The notes under the pieces are model-generated. The model was given only the letters and a program-made list of their open reading frames with translations. It made no database searches and was not told the origin of the DNA. A program made the position numbers and the translations under genes. Below are positions 51,798 to 61,584 of a stretch of 62,194 nucleotides of DNA, in pieces; position 1 is the first letter of the stretch; each line of letters opens with the position of its first letter. The stretch is from assembly GCA_945870315.1 (NCBI GenBank), contig CAMBRR010000005.1:1-62194 (forward strand), given 5' to 3'. The DNA is from an uncultured Bacteroidales bacterium (GTDB lineage Bacteria > Bacteroidota > Bacteroidia > Bacteroidales > UBA932).

Positions 51798-53735
51798 TTA
51801 TAACCATCCTCCATTGCTGGATGCCACATATCTGGATATTACGGCAACATCCCTGTTGATTTCCATTCCTCCCATATCATTGGTACCTGTACCAAGAGTT
51901 TCACCTCCAGCCACAGCTTTGATGTGGATAATTCCGCATCCTGCCTTTGTCGGATGGATTTTCAGTTTGCCATAGGCGATTTCCGGGTCGGATTCCAGTC
52001 CCAGTGATGCTTTATCCTCATCTGAAATGCTGATTTCAAGGTAGGTCAGGTTGCCGGCACATCCGCCGAAATAGTCGGTAATATCCAGCCTCTGACTCTT
52101 GCCGACCTGTGCTGTCAGGCAAGGATTGCCGTCAATCTGCATAAAGAATCTCCAAGCGTCAATCGTACCCGTTCCCATCTGTTTTCGGTAGGGAGACAGA
52201 GCCAATTTCCCGTAATTATTGCCGACGAGAGTTGTCTTCTCGCCGTTGAGAAGGTCGTCTATGTCGTTGACAGATGTCAGAAGTTTAGACATAAACTCGT
52301 TGTTGTCCATCTTTATGCCTCGTTTTATCATATATGACAATCCGAGCGCGGCAACTCCTGTAACGTGAGGGCAGGCCATGGAAGTGCCCTGCATATAGCC
52401 ATATCCTGTGCTGGAATTTTCATAAGGCAGTGTTGATAGCACACAACCCGATTCACTGTACTTTCCGCCTGTATAATACTCTCCACCGGGGGCTGAGATA
52501 TTTGTTCCTGCACCGTAGTTGGTGTAGTACGCTGGCAGGTTGTCGGATGCGATGGAGGCTACAGAAATATTCTTGTAATAAGCTGCAGGATATCCAGACA
52601 TTGATGCTTCATCGTTACCGGCAGCAAAGATTATGACTCCTCCCTTTAGGTTTGGGCAGTTGTCTGTATCCAGGAAATAGTTGATGGCATCAACTTCCAT
52701 CGGACATTTTCTTACATACTCCTCGTCGGACTTGAAGAATCCAGCTTTATAGCCCCAGGAACATTGGACTATGGTCGCTCCGTTGTCTGCGGCATATTTG
52801 AAGGCTCTAGCCGACCCGTAGTCTCCGATTGACACCTTTGCGTCAAATACCTGGCAGGACATAATCTTCACTCCCGCTTTTTTATCGTCTCCACCGGCAA
52901 TTCCACAAACTCCTATGCCATTGTTGTTGACTGCTGCAATTGTTCCTGCGATGTGGGTTCCGTGGCCGCTATCTCCTACTTTTCCCCAGGTTATAGCTCC
53001 ATTTGTGATGAAATTAATTCCGTGAATATCATCTACGTAACCGTTACCATCGTCATCAATGCCATTTCCCGGTATTTCCTTTTTGTTTGTCCATATATTT
53101 GCAGCAAGGTCAGGATGGTCGTATTTTACTCCTTCATCCATTACAGCTACTATGATAGAAGGGTCTCCGGTGCAGAATTTCCAGGCTTGCTTGACATTCA
53201 CATCCGCTCCTGCCTTTGCAGTCGGGGATATTGACAGGTCCCCGGTGTTGCAGTAGTGCCACTGTGAACCGACCATAGGGTCGTTGAACGGTGCCCAGGA
53301 AGACGCTTTGGTGGCGGCTCCTTCATAAGGTACAGACGTTCTGTCTATCTTGTTGTATATTCGTTTGCAGAATTGCACTGTACTGACAGAACTTATCTCA
53401 GCTACATCTTGTGCAAATTTTTCTATGTCAGTGTCTTGCCCGACAGAAAGGAGGTACCACCTGTCCAATCCATGTTTTTTCTCAAGTTCTTCCTTTCCCG
53501 GGATACTTGTAAAGGCTTTTTCATATGCCACCAGTCCTTCAATGTTCTTGAAGTCAGCCTCACTGCCTTCGTTCAGCTTTACTGCAAGGATATTCCCAAG
53601 AGCATCCTGTGTATCGTTTACAATTTTCGTGGATAAGCTCACAGATGCGCTTTCGGCAGGTTCAGCCACTTCTTTCTGGCAGGAAAGTGTGGCGGCAAGG
53701 GCTGTCAAGGACAATACAATCAGTTTTCTTTTCAT
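51798..53735 (-). CDS. S8 subtilisin-family lipoprotein protease
   Basis: Secreted serine protease, 645 residues. Lipobox TLSC (Cys 19) then QKEVAEPAE, an acidic stretch fitting surface export. An N-terminal propeptide-like region (about 40-130) precedes the catalytic domain. The triad is D200 in VAVMDEG, H258 in SGHGTHIAG and S453 in GTSMACPHVTG; the oxyanion Asn is N375 in AAGND. A possible calcium loop is GIDDDGNGYVDD. A C-terminal beta domain (about 530-645) follows. The ATG at 53735 is preferred to the TTG at 53750. It is the hydrolase of a SusC/SusD operon, which suggests protein rather than glycan as the nutrient. Confidence 0.92.
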   Translation of the reverse strand: MKRKLIVLSLTALAATLSCQKEVAEPAESASVSLSTKIVNDTQDALGNILAVKLNEGSEADFKNIEGLVAYEKAFTSIPGKEELEKKHGLDRWYLLSVGQDTDIEKFAQDVAEISSVSTVQFCKRIYNKIDRTSVPYEGAATKASSWAPFNDPMVGSQWHYCNTGDLSISPTAKAGADVNVKQAWKFCTGDPSIIVAVMDEGVKYDHPDLAANIWTNKKEIPGNGIDDDGNGYVDDIHGINFITNGAITWGKVGDSGHGTHIAGTIAAVNNNGIGVCGIAGGDDKKAGVKIMSCQVFDAKVSIGDYGSARAFKYAADNGATIVQCSWGYKAGFFKSDEEYVRKCPMEVDAINYFLDTDNCPNLKGGVIIFAAGNDEASMSGYPAAYYKNISVASIASDNLPAYYTNYGAGTNISAPGGEYYTGGKYSESGCVLSTLPYENSSTGYGYMQGTSMACPHVTGVAALGLSYMIKRGIKMDNNEFMSKLLTSVNDIDDLLNGEKTTLVGNNYGKLALSPYRKQMGTGTIDAWRFFMQIDGNPCLTAQVGKSQRLDITDYFGGCAGNLTYLEISISDEDKASLGLESDPEIAYGKLKIHPTKAGCGIIHIKAVAGGETLGTGTNDMGGMEINRDVAVISRYVASSNGGWL

Positions 53736-53751
53736 CTCTTTTTTATACAAA

Positions 53752-53789
53752 GAGGCGGAGAATAGGCCTCATTGACCATTCCCCACCTC
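53752..53789 (-). promoter_or_regulatory. Intercistronic hairpin before the protease gene
   Basis: On the minus-strand RNA, 12 bases (53789-53778) pair fully with 53763-53752, two of the pairs being G-U, around a 14-base loop. It fills most of the 74-base gap between the 814-residue lipoprotein gene and the protease gene. Only a short T-run follows. Confidence 0.5.
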
Positions 53790-53809
53790 CGGATTATTGA
53801 TTGAACCTG

Positions 53810-56254
53810 TTATCTTGAGATTGCAACAAGTCCATTTTTGATTTGGATCTTACCTGGTTCAGCAACGGTTTTCTCTTTTATTTCACCTGGGACAACTTTT
53901 GCGTTTGCAGGTTTTGCAGCTGGTGTGCCGACAACTTTGAAGTCAGGAGTATAAACCTTGATAGTAGGCTCTCTCTTGACGCGCTCTTTTGTTGTGAAGG
54001 CGCTTCCGCTGAGAAGAGTGTAGTCAACCTTGGTGAGAGTATGGGCCTTTTTACTCTTAGGAGCTGGAACTATACCGTTGTCGTCCTTCGTAGCATCTAC
54101 GAGAAGGAGTTGCTCATAGTATTCAGCAGTACCTAGTGTCGTAGAGTATTCTGCATCTCCAAATATGTAGAAGGCCATTGTGTTGAAATCATAGTTACTA
54201 TAACGTGAGAAGAACGAAATGTAGCCGTCAATAACATATCCACCGTACATAGTACTCTCTCCAGGACCGAAACTACCTGCATCACAGAATGTCATCAATG
54301 CTGCATAATATGCAGGATTTTTTCCACTCTGCCCGTAGAAGTTAGGGCGCTGAATCAAGACTCCGCCACTGAAAGCGAAATAGGTTGTTGCATCAACCGC
54401 ATAATAATCAGCAACTTCGCCCCAGAAGTTCTCAACCTTTACAAGGTCAATCTTGTTTGCCTCGTCATATCCGCCATCGGATATCTTCACGGTGCAGATA
54501 TAGTCCCTGAGTCCGGTTTTGTTTTCACCGTTTACAGCATAGAGATTATATGAACCATAGTACTTATCCTTGGTTTCAGGGAGAAGTTCCTCGTCAACAT
54601 CCTCAAATTGCTGATAGATTGGAAGAGGATCACCTGTTGTAGAGATGCTTTCTTCTGACATAAACAGATCCTCTTCATAGCCGTTGGAAGCATATGCAAG
54701 AAGGATATATTCCGTTCCAGGGAGAAGTCCGGTTACAGGACCTGCATATCCGGTTGTGTTGATAAGTTCAAGAGTCTTAGCATCAACGGATTTGGTCTGC
54801 AGAAGTGTCTGGATGCAGCCTTTCTGATTTGTAATCATATCAGTAAGCTTCACTGCAGCGAGCTTCACCTCAACGAGGTCTTCTCCGTAAACATATACCT
54901 CAACGGTGTTGTCGGTATTATAGCCCTGTGGCACATACTTGGCGGCAGAACCGATTCCGCAGCTAAGTACAACCGGAACTTCATCATCTGCTGCTACATA
55001 GCTGAATTCGGCTGATTTATAAGCCTGCATTTCACCTTTTGCATCAACTCCGACTGCGATGACTGTATAAACACCGGTCTTTTCGAATGAAGCATCAACT
55101 ACGCCTGATTCTTCAACGAAAGCAGCTTCCTCATCCCTTGATATTGCAAGAGCCTCGAACGGAATGTCAGCAGCTGCCACCTTGCCTTCGTAGAATTTGT
55201 ACTTTGTCTTTGCAAGGTCTGCACCCATTTCAATTTCGACTGGTGTCACTCCATTGTTGGAGAGGTCGGTTGCAATTGAGAGAGAGTAGTCATTGTCCTT
55301 GCATCCAGGCATAACGATTACGAGATTTCCGCTCTTGTTTGCATAGTACCATCCACCAGCGACGCTGAAATCAACGAGGATACTTTTTTGTGGGAATTTG
55401 ATGACTCCGTTGGTCATTGTACCATATGAACTGCTTCCGCTGAAGCCATTCTCCTGACACATTGAGGCATATGTAATGTATCCTTCATTGCTGATAACTA
55501 CACCGGATTCCTGAACAGGAAGCCATACCTTGTCAGGGTTGGTTGCATCAATATAAGCGTACAGACCAGGTGTGCAGTTTTCTTCAATCTCCTTTTCAGA
55601 ATATTGCCCACCAAAGAATTTTGCAACCATATATGGATTGTAAACATTTGGAATTCTGTAAAAGCCTTTTTTGTCGTCTCTTTCGTAGATCTTAATCTTG
55701 TCATTTACAGGGAACAATACGGGAAGACCGAACAATGAAGACATGATATCATCTTTCCAAGAACCATATTCCTCACCGTTAGGACCTTTTACAAGGTTCC
55801 ATTTTACACGTGTCACTTTGAATGATATGGAAGTTGGGGTTTGTGAATAGATTTTTACGTATTTCTCATCTTTACAAGAAACACTTACGGAATATGTGGT
55901 ACCGAGTTCGGCTTCTGGGAAGGAAACCGTGAATGTGGTTTCTTTCTGACCGTCATTGAATTTAACTGCGGATGCAGAGAAGAGGGAAGATGCGTCCTTC
56001 CCTGCTCCTGTTGCGCTCACTACTACAGGAACTGTGATCTCATCGTCTTCCACTGTCCTGAAAGCGGTGAAGGTCAATTCAGCCTTTTCGGCCGGATCGA
56101 ACTCGACAGACTTTTGAGCTGCAGTCAAAGTGCCGAAATAGACACCGTAGCTGTCATTCTCCGGCTCACCCTTTTCTACCAGATCCTGCACGCAGGATGC
56201 GAGGAAAGGAAGTGAGGCCATTACAGCCAGCATTGTTTTGTATATTTGTTTCAT
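53810..56254 (-). CDS. Large surface lipoprotein of unknown function in a SusC/SusD operon
   Basis: I do not recognise this 814-residue protein beyond its context. It has a lipoprotein signal (LASC, Cys about 21) followed by VQDLVEKGEPEND, acidic as in exported surface lipoproteins. The N-terminal part (about 35-150) looks like a Calx-beta or Ig-like beta domain (AELTFTAFRTVEDDEITVPV). The rest is beta-rich and aromatic, with several Tyr/Gly/Trp-rich stretches (YYGSYNLYAVNGENKTG, AVDATTYFAFSGG), like binding domains. It occupies the place of an SusE/F-type binding protein, so capture of a peptide or glycopeptide ligand is a reasonable guess. It lies 18 bases after the susD-like gene. Confidence 0.7.
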   Translation of the reverse strand: MKQIYKTMLAVMASLPFLASCVQDLVEKGEPENDSYGVYFGTLTAAQKSVEFDPAEKAELTFTAFRTVEDDEITVPVVVSATGAGKDASSLFSASAVKFNDGQKETTFTVSFPEAELGTTYSVSVSCKDEKYVKIYSQTPTSISFKVTRVKWNLVKGPNGEEYGSWKDDIMSSLFGLPVLFPVNDKIKIYERDDKKGFYRIPNVYNPYMVAKFFGGQYSEKEIEENCTPGLYAYIDATNPDKVWLPVQESGVVISNEGYITYASMCQENGFSGSSSYGTMTNGVIKFPQKSILVDFSVAGGWYYANKSGNLVIVMPGCKDNDYSLSIATDLSNNGVTPVEIEMGADLAKTKYKFYEGKVAAADIPFEALAISRDEEAAFVEESGVVDASFEKTGVYTVIAVGVDAKGEMQAYKSAEFSYVAADDEVPVVLSCGIGSAAKYVPQGYNTDNTVEVYVYGEDLVEVKLAAVKLTDMITNQKGCIQTLLQTKSVDAKTLELINTTGYAGPVTGLLPGTEYILLAYASNGYEEDLFMSEESISTTGDPLPIYQQFEDVDEELLPETKDKYYGSYNLYAVNGENKTGLRDYICTVKISDGGYDEANKIDLVKVENFWGEVADYYAVDATTYFAFSGGVLIQRPNFYGQSGKNPAYYAALMTFCDAGSFGPGESTMYGGYVIDGYISFFSRYSNYDFNTMAFYIFGDAEYSTTLGTAEYYEQLLLVDATKDDNGIVPAPKSKKAHTLTKVDYTLLSGSAFTTKERVKREPTIKVYTPDFKVVGTPAAKPANAKVVPGEIKEKTVAEPGKIQIKNGLVAISR

Positions 56255-56272
56255 AGCTGTCTAATTATCTTG

Positions 56273-58000
56273 TTATTCTTTCCAAAGTTCAATTTTTTCT
56301 GATGGATCAGGGTTGTTGGTTGCATCGTTGATACCGTTGTTGCTTTGGAATTCACCCCTGGTAATCACGAAGTTCCACTGAGGAGAACGGCCTGTGCAGT
56401 TGAGGCGGTAAACGCTTGCCTGATTAGTTCCTGCATATCCTCTCTGGATGCCGGCATCAAGACGTTTGTAGTCATAAATCAGGACACCTTCACCCCAGAA
56501 TTCGATTCTCTTCTGGAAAAGGAGGTCATCGATAAGGAAGACTCCGAGAGTGTTTGCATTGCAGGTGTACTCAGGGTTACGAGTCTTGACAAATGCTTCG
56601 AGAAGTGATTTACCTTTAGCAAAGTCAGTATGAGCTACAGCCTCTGCTTCAATGAAGTACATTTCCTCAATACGCATCAGACACATATCAGTGATGTTTC
56701 CGATGTTGTAGTCTGAACATTCACCCTGTGCAGGACGGAACTTGATGTTCTGGTATGCAACAGCCGCAGGAATCTGGAGTTTGCTGTTTCCGTAGATGAA
56801 GTTCTTTCTGTCTTCTGCGCTTCCTGCGAATTTGTAAACACTCTTGAATTCCTCAGACTCCGGATTCTCTATGAATTCTGGAGAAAGCCATGAAGCCTTG
56901 CGCCAGTCTGTGTCAGGAATTGCATCGTAGAATTTCCTGTCAGCTCCGATGTGTGACAGAGGAGCATATCCCCAGGTGCCTTCCGTACTGATGTGTGCAG
57001 TGAAGCAAATAATGTTTCCAAGGTTTTCTGAAGAGGAAACCTGTCCCCAAACCCAAGAACCGTTGGCAGCTCCATTGTTGAAACCGTTGGTAGGATCCTG
57101 CCACTGCTCTTTTGTAAGGATAGTCCTTCCGCTTTCATCAATGGCTTTTCTTGCATATTCTGCAGCCTTGCTGAAGTACTCGTTGGAATGCTCATCCATC
57201 CAGTAACCCATCTCAAGATATGCCCTTGCCTTAAGTCCGTACACGGCATAAAGGGACGGAGTGGTGTAGTTGAAGGCCGTGTTTGCAAGATATTTTTCTG
57301 CATCATCAAGGTCCTTGATTATGAATGCATAAATATCCTCTCTCTTTGCCCTAGGGTTATTCTTTGCATCCTGCTCACTCATTCCCGGAGTAACGATAGG
57401 AACTGTCAGCCCTATGATGGACTCAGGAAGTACATAACCGTGAGCCAAAGCATATTCGTCCCTTACCGGTTTAGCTTCGAAAAGCCTTGCAAGGTCAAGG
57501 TACATAGATGCCCTGTATGCGAGGGCCTGTCCGAGATAACTCTTCTGGTCTGCATTGGCCGATGCTGGATTTACGACTGAAATCACATCATTTGCAATCT
57601 TAATCCAGGTATAGTAGCAGTCCCAGAAATATGCACAATAGATATATCTGGAATCCTGATACTGGTTCAGAGCCTGAGCATAGAAACGGTTGTAATAAGG
57701 GTTGTCTCCAAGTGTTGCAGCGTCATTGAGCGTAAACTCGGTCATAAGGTGTATTGCACCGATACCGAAATCCGTATGTTCGCCATAGGTTTTGTAATAA
57801 CCCATAGTATTTGAGGTATTCATACTTGCCGGCAGTCCTCTGAGGATACCCTCAAGAGCAATTGCTGACTCTGATACCTGTCCGGCGGTTAGTGTACCTC
57901 CTTCAGGTTTTGTCTCCTGAATACAACCTGCTGCAAATACACAGGCAGTCAGGAAGCTAAATGATTTCAAGAATATATTTTTCATACTGATCATTTTCAT
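56273..58000 (-). CDS. SusD/RagB-like lipoprotein (protease operon)
   Basis: A 575-residue substrate-binding lid for the adjacent SusC. Lipobox AAGC (Cys about 26). RagB/SusD features: YLGQALAYRASMYLDLARLF, LKARAYLEMGYW and the C-terminal KRIEFWGEGVLIYDYKRLD motif. Start codons at 58000 and a few codons downstream (MKNIFLKSFSF) are alternatives. It lies 21 bases after the SusC-like gene. Substrate unknown; the protease downstream suggests peptides, as for RagAB of Porphyromonas. Confidence 0.94.
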   Translation of the reverse strand: MKMISMKNIFLKSFSFLTACVFAAGCIQETKPEGGTLTAGQVSESAIALEGILRGLPASMNTSNTMGYYKTYGEHTDFGIGAIHLMTEFTLNDAATLGDNPYYNRFYAQALNQYQDSRYIYCAYFWDCYYTWIKIANDVISVVNPASANADQKSYLGQALAYRASMYLDLARLFEAKPVRDEYALAHGYVLPESIIGLTVPIVTPGMSEQDAKNNPRAKREDIYAFIIKDLDDAEKYLANTAFNYTTPSLYAVYGLKARAYLEMGYWMDEHSNEYFSKAAEYARKAIDESGRTILTKEQWQDPTNGFNNGAANGSWVWGQVSSSENLGNIICFTAHISTEGTWGYAPLSHIGADRKFYDAIPDTDWRKASWLSPEFIENPESEEFKSVYKFAGSAEDRKNFIYGNSKLQIPAAVAYQNIKFRPAQGECSDYNIGNITDMCLMRIEEMYFIEAEAVAHTDFAKGKSLLEAFVKTRNPEYTCNANTLGVFLIDDLLFQKRIEFWGEGVLIYDYKRLDAGIQRGYAGTNQASVYRLNCTGRSPQWNFVITRGEFQSNNGINDATNNPDPSEKIELWKE

Positions 58001-58021
58001 TTAAATTGTACTTAGGAGTTA

Positions 58022-61000
58022 TTAGAATGTGATGCTGATACCTCCGGAAATGGTCCTGACTGTCGAGTTGGCAGCATAGTTGGTAGATCCGGAGAATGAA
58101 TAGCGTGGATCGAATCCTCTCCTTGCAGATACATAGAAGATGTTGTCAGCTGAAGCAAAGATGCGGAGTTTGCTGATCTTGATCTTCTGGGTTAGGCTCT
58201 GAGGGAAGGTGTATCCAATCTGAGCATTCTGCAGGTTGATGTAGCTTGCATTTACGAGGAACCTGTCTGAGAGAGCATTCTGATTCTGGTCCATATAGTT
58301 GAATCTTGGATAGTTGGAATCAGGGTTCTCAGGAGTCCAGCTCTTGTAGATGTCCTTGTGGAAATTGTATCCTATGCTTCCGCCAGGAGCGTCAAGTGAA
58401 GCCCTGTAACCTGAATCTACAGCCTTTCCACCAATCTGATAAGTGAACTGAACTGCGATGTCAACGCCATAGAAAGCGAAGCTTGTACCGAAACCTCCGT
58501 AGAGCTTAGGGGTAGGTGCCGGGCAGATATAGTCTGTTGCCGTACTATAGTCATCAGTAGTTTCCCTTCCGATTACTTTGCCATTTTTGTCAAGGATGTC
58601 CTGGTACCACAATGATTTACCGGTCTCTTTATCTACACCTGCGTATTTAGGCATCTTGAATGAATAAAGAGGAAGCCCCTGGCCATAGAAGTAGTTTCCT
58701 GATGCATAACCTTTGTAACCTTCCATCTCAACGGTCTTCTTCTCCTCAGGGAGATAGATGATCTTGTTGGTATAGTGGGTGAGGTTGAGGTTCATGTTCC
58801 ACTGGAAGTTCTTCCTTGCGAAGATTGCTCCATCGACTGAGAACTCGACTCCGGCATTTCTCATATCACCGATGTTGTCATAATATCCTGAATATCCGAG
58901 GGATGCAGGAACGGTGAAGAAGAAGAGCATATCTGAAGTCTTGCGGTAGAAATACTCGAATGAACCGTTGAGGCGGCCTCCGAAGAATCCGAAATCAACA
59001 CCGGCGTTGAAGTTGGTATTGGTCTCCCAAGTGATGTTCTCGTTACCCTTGCTGGCGAAGGTGATACCGATTTCATCATTTGAGTTGGTGATGGTGTAGA
59101 TGTCGGTGTAGAGGTAGTTGCTGATGTTGTCGTTACCCTGGCTACCGATGGAAGCCTTGACTTTCAGCATATCAACCCAAGATGCCTTGAACCAAGGTTC
59201 GTGGTTGATGAGCCAACCTGCACCGAGTGACCAGAAGTTACCCCAACGATGATCAGGATGGAATCTTGAGGATGCATCGCGACGATATGAAGCACTTGCG
59301 TAAATCTTGTTGGCGTAGTCATACTGTACGCGTACGAAGTAACCTTCATTGTTATAAACGCTGTGGCTTGATGCTGCGCTCTTTGCATCCACGACTGCTC
59401 CGTTGAGCTCAAGGTTGTCCGGAGAGAAAAGATTGGTCTTGGAAGCAGAGAGAGAGTAAGCATGTGTCCTGTAGTACTCGTGTCCTACGAGAGCATCGAT
59501 TGTGTGTGCTTTTGCGAAGGTCTTGTGGTAGTTCAGCAACTGCTGGAAGTTGAAGAAGACGGTTCTTGTGTGACCCACAGAGATGTTACCGCCGTTGGTT
59601 ACAAACTGTCCATAGTAAGGGTTGGACATATCGCGGGTACGATATTCATCAAGACCGAATCCACCGTTGACTGTCAAGGTGAAGTCCTTGAGGAAAGTGA
59701 TTTCTGCATAACCAGTTCCATCAACTGCATTACCTTCACTCACTGTCTTGTCGAGGAGGTTGGTTGCGAGAGGGTTGGCATTGGCTGCGTTAGGACGGTT
59801 CATACCTGCGTTGGCTCCGTTACCGAAGTCATAGAGTTTGAAGCCGTTGATGTCCCTGAGGATATTTCCGTTGGCATCCCTTATATATAGAGGATAGATA
59901 GGAGCCATTCCCACTGCAATTCCGAATACGGAACCGGTATTACCTGCGTCCTCGCTAGGATTAGCGTTCAACCAGGAATATTTTGCATAGGATGCGTTTC
60001 CTCCAACTTTGAGCCAGGATTTTGCCTGATAGTCAGCACGGAGTTTTGCAGTGTAACGGCGCATACTGGTGTTCTCGATGATACCTTTGTTGTCGAGCAT
60101 ACCTAAGGATGCATAGAATGAAGCCCTTTCGGTGCTGCCGGATACACTTGCGTTGTATTCCTGACGGAGAGAGTTCTTATATACATTGTCAAGCCAGTTG
60201 TCCGGAGTGAGGAGGTATTTCTGTCCATTGTATTCTACCTCGCGTCCGAGAGTGGCTGCAGGATTGAGTTTGCCGTTGCTACCGATGAGGAATTGGCCTT
60301 CCGGAACGGTATATACATTGTAACCTGTACCACCGTCCTTTGCCGGACCTGCAACATTGGTTGCTGCCCTGTAGTGAGCTTCTGCTTCTCCGAGTCCCTG
60401 CTCCATATAGTAGTTCTTGAGGGCCATATAGTGAGCCTCATAGTACTGTCCAGGATCGGTAATATAGTCATAGTTGCGGAGGGCCTTGGTATTTGCTCCG
60501 ATTTTCGCCTCGAGTGTTACGACGGCCTCTCCTCGTTTTGCCTTTTTGGTGGTAATCATAATGACACCGTTGGCTCCACGGGCACCATAGAGGGCGTTGG
60601 AAGCGGCATCCTTGAGGACGGTCATCGATTCGATGTCGGCAGAGTTGATGTTGTTGATGTCACCTGCGTATGGAACACCATCCACTACGTAAAGAGGTGC
60701 AGAACCTGCTGAGATTGAACTGATACCGCGGATGCGGATAGAAGGTGATGAGCCGAGGGAACCAGAGGATGTTGTCATCTGCACACCGGCAACCACACCT
60801 TCGAGGGCACGTGTTGCGTTGGATGACTGCACTTTGGCAATGTCGGCTGATTTTACCACTGTTGCGGAACCTGTGAAGGCTTCCTTTGTGGTCTTACCGA
60901 AGGCAATCACGATGGTTTCTTCGAGTGCTTCGGCGTCCGGGGCAAGCGTAACGTTGATTTTGGTCTTTCCTGCCACGGCTACTTCTGACGGCTCATATCC

Positions 61001-61234
61001 GACAGAAGAGAAAATAAGGACTGCGTCTTTTGATTTGACGTTGATTGAATAAAGTCCTTCTGCATCTGACGATGCTCCTGTCATTGTGCCTTTGACCTGG
61101 ATTGATGCGAATGGAATCGGCTCACCTGTTGAAGCATCTGTTACCAAACCTGTAACAGTGTGATTCTGAGCGAATGCCAATCCTACTGACATCATCGCGG
61201 CCACGAAAAAAATAACGACTTTTTTCATAAGCAT
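58022..61234 (-). CDS. SusC/RagA-like TonB-dependent receptor (protease operon)
   Basis: Outer-membrane importer of 1070 residues. Signal peptide MLMKKVVIFFVAAMMSVGLA ending near FAQ, carboxypeptidase-regulatory-like domain (HTVTGLVTDASTGEPIPFAS), plug domain (NATRALEGVVAGVQM, IRIRGISSISAG, PLYVVDGVPYAGDI, TVLKDAASNALYGARGANG) and a barrel ending in GGISITF. The ATG at 61234 (or 61228) is chosen because the longer opening to 61360 runs through leader sequence. A promoter lies about 120 bases upstream, giving a long leader. It heads the operon SusC, SusD, 814-residue lipoprotein, subtilase, lipocalin-like protein. Confidence 0.95.
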   Translation of the reverse strand: MLMKKVVIFFVAAMMSVGLAFAQNHTVTGLVTDASTGEPIPFASIQVKGTMTGASSDAEGLYSINVKSKDAVLIFSSVGYEPSEVAVAGKTKINVTLAPDAEALEETIVIAFGKTTKEAFTGSATVVKSADIAKVQSSNATRALEGVVAGVQMTTSSGSLGSSPSIRIRGISSISAGSAPLYVVDGVPYAGDINNINSADIESMTVLKDAASNALYGARGANGVIMITTKKAKRGEAVVTLEAKIGANTKALRNYDYITDPGQYYEAHYMALKNYYMEQGLGEAEAHYRAATNVAGPAKDGGTGYNVYTVPEGQFLIGSNGKLNPAATLGREVEYNGQKYLLTPDNWLDNVYKNSLRQEYNASVSGSTERASFYASLGMLDNKGIIENTSMRRYTAKLRADYQAKSWLKVGGNASYAKYSWLNANPSEDAGNTGSVFGIAVGMAPIYPLYIRDANGNILRDINGFKLYDFGNGANAGMNRPNAANANPLATNLLDKTVSEGNAVDGTGYAEITFLKDFTLTVNGGFGLDEYRTRDMSNPYYGQFVTNGGNISVGHTRTVFFNFQQLLNYHKTFAKAHTIDALVGHEYYRTHAYSLSASKTNLFSPDNLELNGAVVDAKSAASSHSVYNNEGYFVRVQYDYANKIYASASYRRDASSRFHPDHRWGNFWSLGAGWLINHEPWFKASWVDMLKVKASIGSQGNDNISNYLYTDIYTITNSNDEIGITFASKGNENITWETNTNFNAGVDFGFFGGRLNGSFEYFYRKTSDMLFFFTVPASLGYSGYYDNIGDMRNAGVEFSVDGAIFARKNFQWNMNLNLTHYTNKIIYLPEEKKTVEMEGYKGYASGNYFYGQGLPLYSFKMPKYAGVDKETGKSLWYQDILDKNGKVIGRETTDDYSTATDYICPAPTPKLYGGFGTSFAFYGVDIAVQFTYQIGGKAVDSGYRASLDAPGGSIGYNFHKDIYKSWTPENPDSNYPRFNYMDQNQNALSDRFLVNASYINLQNAQIGYTFPQSLTQKIKISKLRIFASADNIFYVSARRGFDPRYSFSGSTNYAANSTVRTISGGISITF

Positions 61235-61584
61235 AAAATTAATTAAACATAAATATTGATTCTTGTGCTTCACTACACTAAAAACTTTCAACTGCGTAGT
61301 GTTTCGGGCCACGGCCCTCTGCACTTTTAAACGGGCATTTAAAAATGCACCGAACTGCAAATATTGCTATCTTTTTTTAAAAAACCAAACAGTTTAAGTT
61401 ACTGATTTTTAGCACTGTTTAATTTTTGTGCTCATTTTTTATTTCAAACCGTAAGGAAAATGCAGACAAAAACTAACGAAAGCCTTGGTTACCGGCAATT
61501 CAGGTTTATAATTATAATTTTAACAAAGATGCATAATTTTTATCATATACCTGCTTCTGGCTTTCTCCGCAACTTTTGAGGTGT
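61235..61584. other. 350-base intergenic region upstream of the second SusC gene
   Basis: Non-coding. It contains the SusC promoter (61389-61358) and its roughly 120-base leader. In the leader, minus-strand RNA can form GGGCC-GT-GGCCC (61317-61306) and a longer-range ACACTA/TAGTGT pairing (61302-61297 with 61280-61275). The left-over part to 61584 is AT-rich; no terminator for the lipocalin gene or small gene is evident. Confidence 0.55.
61358..61389 (-). promoter_or_regulatory. Putative promoter of the SusC/SusD-protease operon
   Basis: Minus strand: TTTG (61389-61386), 20 bases, then AATATTTG (61365-61358), one mismatch to TAnnTTTG. Spacing fits the Bacteroidota pattern. Confidence 0.5.
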
